11,820 nt of DNA from Oscillospiraceae bacterium (GTDB lineage: Bacteria; Bacillota_A; Clostridia; Oscillospirales; Oscillospiraceae), in the NCBI GenBank assembly GCA_902789835.1, contig CADAPN010000116.1, forward strand, positions 1 to 11,820, given 5' to 3'. The notes under the pieces are model-generated. The model saw nothing but the letters and a program-made list of their open reading frames with translations. It did not search any database and was not told the origin of the DNA. Positions within the stretch are counted from its first letter, which is position 1. Every line of letters begins with the position of its first letter. The translations under genes and the position numbers were made by a program. Below are positions 1 to 6,669 of this stretch, piece after piece.

Positions 1-17
1 TGTCAGACTTTTTCAAT

Positions 18-63
18 GCCCCCTTAAGGGGGCGACCACAGGAGATAAGCCCTTATAGGGCTT
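18..63. repeat. Two adjacent short perfect hairpins
   Basis: Positions 18-33 are a perfect 16-nt palindrome (GCCCCCTTAAGGGGGC). Positions 47-63 form a second hairpin, AAGCCC / GGGCTT, around a 5-nt loop. Neither has a good T-run on either strand, so they are not classic terminators on their own. With the hairpin at 65-96 they fill the gap before the transporter's stop codon. They may be the 3' end of a transcription unit lying to the left of the window, but no gene can be read in 1-119. Confidence 0.5.
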
Positions 64-64
64 G

Positions 65-96
65 ATCAAACCACCGGTTCAACCGGTGGTTTTGAT
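65..96. terminator. Likely bidirectional terminator below the MFS gene
   Basis: The inverted repeat ACCACCGGT / ACCGGTGGT has a 3-nt loop. It extends outward through A-T pairs to ATCAAA / TTTTGAT with one bulged base. On the plus strand the stem runs into TTTT, and on the minus strand into TTT. It lies about 25 bases past the stop codon of the leftward transporter gene, where a terminator is expected. The T-runs are short, so efficiency is uncertain. Confidence 0.65.
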
Positions 97-119
97 TCGG
101 ACGGATCCTGCGGGAGGGA

Positions 120-1340
120 TCAGGAGGCAGCAGAGACGGCAACACGCGCAGCGGGGCGGGTGAACACGTGGCAGAATACGGCGCCCAGGAGGGCGGCGGC
201 TGCGCCGACCAGAAGGACCGAACGCACCGGCAGCGCATCGTAGAGCGGACCGCCGATGGCACTGGAGAGAATATTTCCAAGCGTCACCATGCCGAAGGCG
301 AGGGCCTGTCCCTTGGCGGAATCCTTGGGGTCGATGTTTAAAATGACATACTGAACCATCGCCGGGGTGATCATGGCAAAGGAGACCAACTGCAGAACGT
401 TGGCGGCATAAAGCCCGCCCATGCTGGGGGCGAGGGCAATGGCCAGAGCCTTGAGCACAAACATCCAGGAGGCAAAACGAACGGTGGAGGCGCAGCTGAA
501 GCGGCGGAGCAGCCGGTCATACAGGAACATCATCGGGATTTCCATGACGGCGGTGAAGCCGCTGATCAGGCCCATGTCCGAGGTATCGCCGCGGACATTG
601 CGCACGACATTGATCAGGTAGTTGTTTACCAGATTGTGGGTGAAGAAGAGCAGGGCGACGCCGGCAAGTACACCGAAGAAACGCCGGTTCTCCCGATAAA
701 ACTGCGGAAAGCTGCTGGAGGCGGATCTGTTCCGGCGGCCGAGGTTCGCATCACCTTCAACGTCCCGGATGCTGAAGCAGAGCAGAAGCAGGGCTGTAGC
801 CTGCAGCGCGATGCAGATGAGAAACACCGTCGGCAGAACCTGGGGACCAATCTTCTCCAGAAGATTTCCGATCAGCACCGAGACCGGCGCGAAGGCGATG
901 GACCCGGTCCCGCGGGCTGCGCCGTAGTTGATGTGACCGATGCGCAGGCCGAGGTCGACGCTGATCTCCGTATTCATGGGGTTCAGGGTGATTTCAACGC
1001 CGATCAGCAGCATGTTGAGCAGCGAGACGGCAAGACTTCTGCCGGGTAGCTGTCGAAGCAGCAGGACCAGAACCACCTGAAGCAAGAGCAGCATCCACTG
1101 GCAGCGGTAGACCGTGATCTTCTCCGAGCGGTCAATCAGCGCAGCCAGAAGCTGAGGAATCAGGAGGCCCAGAATGTAGCCGGCTGCGAGAACCTGGCCG
1201 AGCTGGGTGTTGCTGTAGCCACGAGCCTGAAGGTAGACGGCGGCATAGCTCACGATCCCGCAGAAACTGACCCAGTAGAGGCCCTGAATCAAAGCGTATT
1301 CCAGATTTACGATACGAAGTCGGCGGGAAGAATTATGCAC
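120..1340 (-). CDS. MFS transporter, MFS_1-like (LacY/phenylpropionate-permease type)
   Basis: Predicted integral membrane transporter of 406 residues with about 12 hydrophobic segments in two halves, as usual for the major facilitator superfamily. The loop between segments 2 and 3 carries a degenerate MFS signature (LLAALIDRSE). The C-terminal half has the stretch NIDPKDSAKGQALAF followed by GNILSSAIGGPLYD, typical of the MFS_1-like group that includes sugar and phenylpropionate proton symporters. The substrate cannot be read from the sequence. The frame is open up to a GTG at 1397, but that codon lies inside the -35 box of a strong promoter, so it cannot be the start. The GTG at 1340 follows an AAAAAAGG ribosome binding site by 7 bases and leaves a 5' leader of about 28 nt. 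The gene stands alone and diverges from the sirtuin gene. Family call is confident; substrate is unknown. Confidence 0.88.
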   Translation of the reverse strand: MHNSSRRLRIVNLEYALIQGLYWVSFCGIVSYAAVYLQARGYSNTQLGQVLAAGYILGLLIPQLLAALIDRSEKITVYRCQWMLLLLQVVLVLLLRQLPGRSLAVSLLNMLLIGVEITLNPMNTEISVDLGLRIGHINYGAARGTGSIAFAPVSVLIGNLLEKIGPQVLPTVFLICIALQATALLLLCFSIRDVEGDANLGRRNRSASSSFPQFYRENRRFFGVLAGVALLFFTHNLVNNYLINVVRNVRGDTSDMGLISGFTAVMEIPMMFLYDRLLRRFSCASTVRFASWMFVLKALAIALAPSMGGLYAANVLQLVSFAMITPAMVQYVILNIDPKDSAKGQALAFGMVTLGNILSSAIGGPLYDALPVRSVLLVGAAAALLGAVFCHVFTRPAARVAVSAAS

Positions 1341-1374
1341 CGAAATCACCTTTTTTTCATAAAATGCGGTGATT

Positions 1375-1402
1375 ATTATATCCACTGTAAAGAACACGTC
1401 AA
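1375..1402 (-). promoter_or_regulatory. Sigma-A-type promoter of the MFS gene
   Basis: On the minus strand TTGACG (1402-1397) and TATAAT (1380-1375) are 16 bases apart. Transcription would start near 1368, about 28 nt before the GTG start. The position of the -35 box excludes the longer reading frame that begins at 1397. Confidence 0.75.
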
Positions 1403-1449
1403 GTGGTATTTTTACACAATTTTACAGGCGGCAGTTAAAAAATGCGTAC

Positions 1450-1478
1450 TTGCGGAAGCGCAGCGTCTCGGATATACT
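1450..1478 (+). promoter_or_regulatory. Sigma-A-type promoter of the sirtuin gene
   Basis: TTGCGG (1450-1455) and TATACT (1473-1478) are separated by 17 bases. This puts the transcript start about 30 nt before the sirtuin ATG. The AGGAGG ribosome binding site at 1502-1507 follows. Confidence 0.65.
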
Positions 1479-1515
1479 GAACGCAGCACACAGCAAACCT
1501 CAGGAGGAGTAAACG

Positions 1516-2457
1516 ATGATCGACAGAAACACAAAAAAGACGCGCTTTTCGGATTTCCTGTCCGGAGAGTATGCGCGGGATTATATCAATCAGGAACTGC
1601 CCTACGACGAGCAGATCGAGCGGGCGACCGCACGGATCCGGGAGGCGGACTATGTTCTGCTCGGCGCCGGAGCCGGGATGAGCACGGCAGCGGGAGCGGA
1701 GTACGGAGGCAGATTCTTTGAAGAAAACTTTGCCGAGTTCCAGGCGATCTATGGCAAGGGACCGTATATGCAGGACATGTACTCGGCGGGCTTCTATCCC
1801 TTCCCGGATCAGGAGAGCAAATGGGGGCTGTGGTCACACCTGGCCCTGCTGGCCGGAGTCGATCTGGACGTGACGCCGCTGCACAAAACACTTCTGACAG
1901 CGCTTGAAGGGAAAAAACTGTTCCTGCTCAGCACCAATGCCGACCATCAGTTTGAAAAAGCGGGGCTGCCCACGGATCAGATTTTTCAGACGCAGGGCAG
2001 CTACAGGCTTATCCAGTGCAAGCGCGGCTGCCACCCCAAAACCTATGACGCGGAGGACCTGTTCCGGCAGATGGAACGGAAACGGGTAAATGGCAGGATC
2101 CCTCATGAGCTGGTGCCAAAATGCCCGGTCTGCGGCGGGGATATGGCAATGAACCTGCGCGTGGACGACTGCTTTGTGGAGGATGAGAACTGGCATGCTG
2201 CCGAAGCCCGATTCAGCCGCTTCCTCTCGGAATGCGAAGACGGAAAAACTGTCCTGCTGGAGCTGGGGGTGGGGTTCAACACTCCGACGATCATCCGCTT
2301 CCCATTTGAGAAGCTGGCACGTGAGCACGAGAACATCAGCCTGATCCGACTCAGCCGCAGCAAGGCCATGGTGCCCGCAAGCCTGGGTGACCGTGCCGTC
2401 GGCATCAACGCTGACATGGCGAAGAGCATCGAAGATATCGCAAAAAGCTTGCACTGA
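1516..2457 (+). CDS. Macrodomain-linked (class M-like) sirtuin, probable protein ADP-ribosyltransferase
   Basis: A 313-residue SIR2-family protein. The NAD-binding loop is GAGAGMSTAAGAEY (residues 50-63), in place of the GAGxSxxSGIPDFR of deacetylases. The second NAD motif is STNADH (139-144). Two cysteine pairs, C168/C172 and C203/C206, form the structural zinc site. The catalytic histidine of deacylating sirtuins, expected after the TQN-type motif, is a glutamine here (Q160 in TQGSYR). From memory, the streptococcal class M sirtuins use an Asn, a Gln 19 residues later and an Arg 55 residues after that; N141, Q160 and R215 here match that spacing. Those enzymes ADP-ribosylate a lipoylated GcvH-like protein using NAD. 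The neighbour on the other strand is the matching macrodomain gene, now broken. No GcvH-like or lipoate ligase gene lies in this window. The start follows AGGAGG by 8 bases. A plain deacylase role is unlikely given Q160. Confidence 0.85.
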   Translation: MIDRNTKKTRFSDFLSGEYARDYINQELPYDEQIERATARIREADYVLLGAGAGMSTAAGAEYGGRFFEENFAEFQAIYGKGPYMQDMYSAGFYPFPDQESKWGLWSHLALLAGVDLDVTPLHKTLLTALEGKKLFLLSTNADHQFEKAGLPTDQIFQTQGSYRLIQCKRGCHPKTYDAEDLFRQMERKRVNGRIPHELVPKCPVCGGDMAMNLRVDDCFVEDENWHAAEARFSRFLSECEDGKTVLLELGVGFNTPTIIRFPFEKLAREHENISLIRLSRSKAMVPASLGDRAVGINADMAKSIEDIAKSLH

Positions 2458-2547
2458 AAACGATTCCCGGAAAACTTTTTTCATTTATGTCACAAAACGC
2501 TCCGGCGGATCGTCCTTCTTCTCCATGATCAAAGTGTAAAAAGAACG

Positions 2548-2576
2548 CCGAGCCCTTCCAACGTGGAGAGGCTCGG
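2548..2576. terminator. Bidirectional terminator between sirtuin and macrodomain genes
   Basis: CCGAGCC (2548-2554) pairs perfectly with GGCTCGG (2570-2576). After one mismatch, four more pairs continue inward around the loop. On the minus strand the stem runs into a T-rich stretch (TTCTTTTTAC), a good end for the macrodomain transcript. On the plus strand it is followed by TTTCC, weaker, for the sirtuin transcript. Confidence 0.75.
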
Positions 2577-2588
2577 TTTCCATTTGCC

Positions 2589-3349
<761 letters not shown>

Positions 3350-3385
3350 TCCTTGATTTTCACTCCCTGTTCTATCATTGCTTCC

Positions 3386-3414
3386 ATTATATACTCAAAT
3401 TGAAACATTATAAA
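3386..3414 (-). promoter_or_regulatory. Probable promoter of the macrodomain gene
   Basis: On the minus strand TTTATA (3414-3409) and TATAAT (3391-3386) are 17 bases apart, in an AT-rich stretch about 40 bases before the ATG at 3349. The -10 box is perfect and the -35 box matches four of six positions. Confidence 0.5.
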
Positions 3415-3486
3415 GTACGCACAAAAAAATAACCGCGGAACCGCGTTAGGTGCGTTTGGCATTTTTCAAAGAATTTCTTGAAAGGC

Positions 3487-3514
3487 TGTAAGATTTTTCC
3501 AAAAACCGCGTTTA
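3487..3514 (+). promoter_or_regulatory. Candidate ECF-type promoter of sigma cassette 1
   Basis: TGTAAG (3487-3492) and CGTTTA (3509-3514) are 16 bases apart. This resembles the TGTAAC-N16-CGTC pattern often seen upstream of autoregulated ECF sigma genes. No good sigma-A promoter is visible nearby. If real, the cassette would be transcribed by its own class of sigma factor. The match rests on pattern alone. Confidence 0.35.
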
Positions 3515-3552
3515 TTAGGGTGAGACACAAAACAGAAAGGAGGGCAATGGAT

Positions 3553-4032
3553 TTGGAGGACTCAAAAATCGTGGATCTCTACTGGTCAGACGAGCAGGAC
3601 GCCGAGGAATGCGTGAACGACACATGGTTCAAAGCCTGGAACTCCATGCCGACCCACCGGCCTGCACTGCTTGCGCCATACCTCGCCAAACTGACCCGCT
3701 GGCTGTCACTGAGCCGGCTTCGGGAGAGAAACGCACTGCGCCGCGGGGGAGGGGAGACGACGCTGGTTCTTGAAGAGCTCGCGGAGGCTGTTCCGGATGA
3801 TGCGGATCCGGAAAAAGAGGTGGAGCTGAAAGAACTCGGAGCGGCGCTGCGAAGATTTGTGGCAGGTCTTGACGATACGGAGGCTCAGATTTTTCTCGCC
3901 CGCTGCTGGTATATGACCGGGGTGAAAGAGATCGCAGAAAAGTACGGCATCACGCCCGGCAATGTCAGCACCACACTTCACCGCACGCGCAGGAAACTTC
4001 AGAAATTCTTGAAGGAGGAAGGATTATGCTGA
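3553..4032 (+). CDS. ECF-like sigma-70 factor with a 26-residue internal deletion (cassette 1)
   Basis: A 159-residue sigma factor closely related to the protein at 8553-9110. Shared blocks are ED(S)xIVDLYW at the N-terminus, DAEECVNDTW, LAPYLAKLTRWLSLS, RRGGGE, a region-4 helix-turn-helix (MTGVKEIAEKYGITPGNVSTTLHRTRRKL, about residues 120-150) and the identical end KEEGLC. Between LYW and SDEQDAEEC exactly 26 residues are missing relative to the paralogue: 159 + 26 = 185, the paralogue's length. The lost piece is the first half of sigma region 2, needed for core RNA polymerase binding, so this copy is probably inactive or altered although the frame is intact. Start choice: the ATG at 3547 is only 2 bases after AGGAGGG (3538-3544). 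The TTG at 3553 has an 8-base spacing and aligns with the TTG start of the paralogue. It overlaps the next gene by 7 nt. Confidence 0.8.
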   Translation: MEDSKIVDLYWSDEQDAEECVNDTWFKAWNSMPTHRPALLAPYLAKLTRWLSLSRLRERNALRRGGGETTLVLEELAEAVPDDADPEKEVELKELGAALRRFVAGLDDTEAQIFLARCWYMTGVKEIAEKYGITPGNVSTTLHRTRRKLQKFLKEEGLC

Positions 4033-6131
4033 ACGAGGAAATGATCCTGTTTGCGCTCAATGACATGGACGATACCCTGCTGGAACGCACCCGTCGGGCC
4101 TTGGGCTTCAGGCTCGGAAGGAAGAAGCGCAGCGGCAGGAAACACCTTCGCATCGTATTGCTGGCGGCGGTGATCTCAACCCTGCTGGTTGGCGCCGCCT
4201 GGGCAGCCGGGCTGATCGGCCTTGGAAACATGCACGCCGGACAGCTTTTCGGTGTTTCCATGCTCAGTATGGAAGGCCTGAGCGACAGCGCAGAGGGCCA
4301 GGCCCTTCGGGAGTGGCTGGCCTACTATGAGGAGCATCGCGAAGATCCGTATGATGCGCAGGAGGCGATAGACCTCATGGACGAATACGGTCCTTACGGA
4401 GCCACGACGCAGGCCATGGCGGATGAAATAGACCGAATCTGCGGGAAGTACAGTCTGAACCGCCTTGGTACACTTTCTACTCCGCCGGACGAAAAGAGCT
4501 TCTATCAGGGGGCGGGGATCGGCAAGCTGACTGCCGGGAACGAAGCGTATGAAAACGATTACGGCGGGGGATATGTTTACTCCGGCGGTACCTTCCAGTA
4601 CGACGGCACGCTGTTTCCGCGAGACGGAACATATTGCATTCCCTACCAGTTCCGCAATGCGGCAAAAGGGGTGCTGGGGTATGTGACCATCAACGCCGGA
4701 GATCCCAACGACTATACCGAATGGCAGTATAAAACCCGGGACGGGCAGACGCTTACCATTTCCGACTCCGCACACGGAGCGTTCCTCCTGCTTGACCGGG
4801 AAGACAGCTTTGTTGCCGTCTCCATCGCAAAATCCGGATGGGCGGATGCTTTTAACGACGGTATGCTTGACGGCCTGGGAGACAAATTCGTCTCCTTTGA
4901 GCTGAACCGTGAAGCGCTGGAAGCCATCGCGGACAGCTTTAACTGGGCCGCGCTGGACGATCCGGATCTGGGGATGGACGGTGAATTTACGTACCATCGG
5001 TACAGTGAATCCAACGCGATCGAGCAGCTTACGAACCCGGAGCTTGACCTCAGCATGATTCCCAAGAGCCAGGAATGGCTGAAGCCCGCCATCTCCGCCG
5101 TTTATGAGCAGCAGATCGCCCCGTACATCCGCGACTTCCGTCTGGTTGACTGGTGTATCGATATCAACAGCACCGATATCGGCTGGATCAGCTTCACCGG
5201 AACGCCGGTTAAACCGCTCAACTGGCGCACGGTACCAAGCGAAAAGGGCAATGTTTACTGCCGCAGCGTCTGCGTGACCACAGATGAGAACGGCCTTCCC
5301 TTGGCACTGGACAGCTTTGACATGCTTCCGATCCGGAAGCTCGACATGAGCAAAAATATCGGTACGGAGGAAAATCCGGACTGGATCTGGATCGCCAACG
5401 AGCGGAAGTCCATCGCTTCGGCGTCGCTTTATGTCCAGCAGACCGGAGAAACCTATACCATCTCCGATGCGGCTTCCCTTGAGGCGCTGACGCTTATGCT
5501 GAAGAAGAGCGATATCAATTCCTTCGATGAAGGGGATCCCCGCTTTAACCCCCTCTACCTGACCTATACCGACGGCAGCCGCGCCATGATCTTCACCGCC
5601 GCCAGCGGCGCCAACGCGTTCTGGCAGTACGGAATGTGGCAGGGGTATCAGTACGGCAGAACGATCTTCGACCTCTTCGGTGTCCCGCTGGAAGCCAAGG
5701 GCTATACGGAACATGAGGGAATTCTTACCGCGCATATGGAATCGCCGGATCAGAGCCTGCTGAAGTGGATCGAGGTGGACTACAGCGAGAACGGTGACTT
5801 CACAGAGCGGCGGATCATGTCGAATCAGCTTCGCCAGATGCGCTATGAGTACGATGACGCTCATCACTGCGTCCGGGAAACCTGGTGGGACGGCGGAGCT
5901 ATGACCAACGAGATCACGAGCTCCTATGCAGGAGACGGCCGTATCCTCCACAGCGAGACGCACACCGGAAACATGTGGAGTATCGCGGACTATGAGTACG
6001 ATGCGGAAGGCCGTCTGACCGCGGAGATCCATCGGGACAACGACGATGCCCCCGGAGCAACCGGCGGAAACATCTACTACAGCTATGACGCAGAAGGCAA
6101 CTGCCGCCGCAAAATGGGCTGGGAAAAGTAG
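4026..6131 (+). CDS. Single-pass membrane anti-sigma-like protein with C-terminal YD-type repeats (cassette 1)
   Basis: A 701-residue protein whose ATG lies inside the end of the sigma gene (ATGCTGA, 7-nt overlap), behind a GGAGGAAGG ribosome site, so translation is probably coupled. Residues 1-30 carry the motif FALNDMDDTLLE, shared with the second gene of the other cassette. This is probably the cytoplasmic sigma-binding segment. A basic stretch (RLGRKKRSGRKH) precedes one membrane segment at about 41-64, so the remaining 630 or so residues should lie outside the cell. Most of this outer part I do not recognise. The last 100 residues hold about four degenerate YD/RHS-type repeats (YEYDDAHH near 607, YAGDGRI near 634, YEYDAEGRL near 656, YSYDAEGN near 686). 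The repeats suggest ligand or polysaccharide binding, or simply beta-hairpin structure. The anti-sigma role is inferred from gene order and topology. The frame is intact throughout. Confidence 0.75.
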   Translation: MLNEEMILFALNDMDDTLLERTRRALGFRLGRKKRSGRKHLRIVLLAAVISTLLVGAAWAAGLIGLGNMHAGQLFGVSMLSMEGLSDSAEGQALREWLAYYEEHREDPYDAQEAIDLMDEYGPYGATTQAMADEIDRICGKYSLNRLGTLSTPPDEKSFYQGAGIGKLTAGNEAYENDYGGGYVYSGGTFQYDGTLFPRDGTYCIPYQFRNAAKGVLGYVTINAGDPNDYTEWQYKTRDGQTLTISDSAHGAFLLLDREDSFVAVSIAKSGWADAFNDGMLDGLGDKFVSFELNREALEAIADSFNWAALDDPDLGMDGEFTYHRYSESNAIEQLTNPELDLSMIPKSQEWLKPAISAVYEQQIAPYIRDFRLVDWCIDINSTDIGWISFTGTPVKPLNWRTVPSEKGNVYCRSVCVTTDENGLPLALDSFDMLPIRKLDMSKNIGTEENPDWIWIANERKSIASASLYVQQTGETYTISDAASLEALTLMLKKSDINSFDEGDPRFNPLYLTYTDGSRAMIFTAASGANAFWQYGMWQGYQYGRTIFDLFGVPLEAKGYTEHEGILTAHMESPDQSLLKWIEVDYSENGDFTERRIMSNQLRQMRYEYDDAHHCVRETWWDGGAMTNEITSSYAGDGRILHSETHTGNMWSIADYEYDAEGRLTAEIHRDNDDAPGATGGNIYYSYDAEGNCRRKMGWEK

Positions 6132-6200
6132 GGAAGTACAGCTTTCTGTCACGGCAGCGCAGCGCGGCATGCATTTGGTTTTCAACGCATATAGATATTA

Positions 6201-6231
6201 AGAGCGTCTCCTGACGGAGGCGCTCTATTTT
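6201..6231 (+). terminator. Terminator of sigma cassette 1
   Basis: AGAGCGTCTCC (6201-6211) pairs with GGAGGCGCTCT (6216-6226) through 11 positions with one G-U pair and a 4-base loop, followed by ATTTT. It lies 70 bases after the stop codon at 6131. Confidence 0.85.
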
Positions 6232-6334
6232 CGGGCTGTTTGCACCCAGAGAAAAGCAGTGTCGGAGTAATCAGCGCCGACAAATGTCAGCTTGACAATC
6301 GTTTTATTTGGCGGCGAATTAGAAAAAATTGCGA

Positions 6335-6363
6335 TTGACCGCCGAATTAATCCATGATGTACT
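6335..6363 (+). promoter_or_regulatory. Possible promoter of the 38-residue ORF
   Basis: TTGACC (6335-6340) and TGTACT (6358-6363) are 17 bases apart. Transcription would start near 6370 and give a leader of about 65 nt that contains the hairpin at 6381-6419. The -10 box is mediocre. Confidence 0.35.
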
Positions 6364-6380
6364 GTCCAAAGCAAAATAAA

Positions 6381-6419
6381 TCAGCGGTGAAGAGTGAAAG
6401 TAAAACCGTTTGCCGCTGA
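6381..6419 (+). repeat. Leader hairpin before the 38-residue ORF
   Basis: TCAGCGG (6381-6387) and CCGCTGA (6413-6419) form a perfect 7-bp stem with a 25-base loop. It ends only a few bases before the AAGGAGA ribosome site at 6424-6430. It could modulate translation of the small ORF, or simply be structured spacer. The rest of 6232-6436 holds no readable gene. Confidence 0.4.
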
Positions 6420-6436
6420 ATAAAAGGAGAAAAACC

Positions 6437-6553
6437 ATGGTCGGGAGAAAGAGTGAAATTAAAGAGTTGAACAGATTTTCTGGAGCGTCGGATTCCGGTG
6501 ATGATTTTGATATCTGGAGTCCCCCTAAGATTGCTGAGGCGATCAAGCAATGA
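6437..6553 (+). CDS. Small ORF, 38 residues, unknown
   Basis: ATG at 6437 follows an AAGGAGA ribosome site by 6 bases. The frame stops at 6551-6553. The first 14 residues, MVGRKSEIKELNRF, resemble the N-terminus of the DUF234-type AAA ATPases, which commonly start with a GR(K/E)xE(I/L)xxLN pattern. There is no room for a P-loop, and the rest (SGASDSGDDFDIWSPPKIAEAIKQ, acidic then amphipathic) is not ATPase-like. It may therefore be a stub left when the middle of a larger gene was deleted, or a genuine small protein. No function is assigned. It precedes a palindrome cluster and the convergent AlbA_2 gene. Confidence 0.4.
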   Translation: MVGRKSEIKELNRFSGASDSGDDFDIWSPPKIAEAIKQ

Positions 6554-6564
6554 ATCCGGCTACA

Positions 6565-6602
6565 AACACACGATATATCGTGTGAGAGTTTAATCGTGTG
6601 TT
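6565..6602. repeat. Palindrome plus third half-site (ATCGTGTG)
   Basis: Positions 6567-6584 are a perfect 18-bp palindrome, CACACGATATATCGTGTG. The same half-site recurs at 6593-6600, and AACACACGAT (6565-6574) is the exact inverse of ATCGTGTGTT (6593-6602). Three copies of an 8-mer within 36 bp look like a binding site for a dimeric regulator. It lies between two convergent genes rather than at an obvious promoter, so an RNA-level role is also possible. Confidence 0.45.
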
Positions 6603-6615
6603 AATTTGAGAGGAT

Positions 6616-6655
6616 AAAAAACGGCGGTACCGGAGTGATCCATTCCGATACCGCC
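6616..6655 (-). terminator. Terminator of the AlbA_2 gene
   Basis: Read on the minus strand, GGCGGTATCGGA pairs with TCCGGTACCGCC through 12 positions with one mismatch, and is followed by a run of six T (complement of 6616-6621). It begins 15 bases after the stop codon at 6670. Confidence 0.88.
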
Positions 6656-6669
6656 TTGTAGTTTCAGTT

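Noticed and set aside
1..20. Left edge TGTCAGAC as the end of an insertion sequence
   Set aside because: No matching inverted end or target duplication was found in the window, and no transposase is readable.
1341..1397. N-terminal extension of the MFS protein from GTG 1397
   Set aside because: The start codon would lie in the -35 box of a strong promoter for the same gene. The GTG at 1340 has a ribosome site.
1834..2484. A 216-codon minus-strand frame over the sirtuin gene
   Set aside because: It is opposite a clearly conserved SIR2 protein and has no family features, so it is a shadow of codon bias.
3431..3447. Hairpin CGCGG-AA-CCGCG with a T-run on the minus strand, as a terminator
   Set aside because: The two-base spacer would strain the loop, and no leftward gene ends here. 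It lies upstream of the macrodomain promoter instead.
4176..6185. A 669-codon open frame on the minus strand opposite the large membrane protein
   Set aside because: It mirrors the GC-rich plus-strand gene, has no ribosome site, and its translation resembles no family. The plus frame has a topology, a coupled start and repeats.
6292..6320. Perfect TTGACA as a second promoter in the gap after cassette 1
   Set aside because: At 17-18 bases downstream the sequence (CGAATT/GAATTA) is a poor -10 box.
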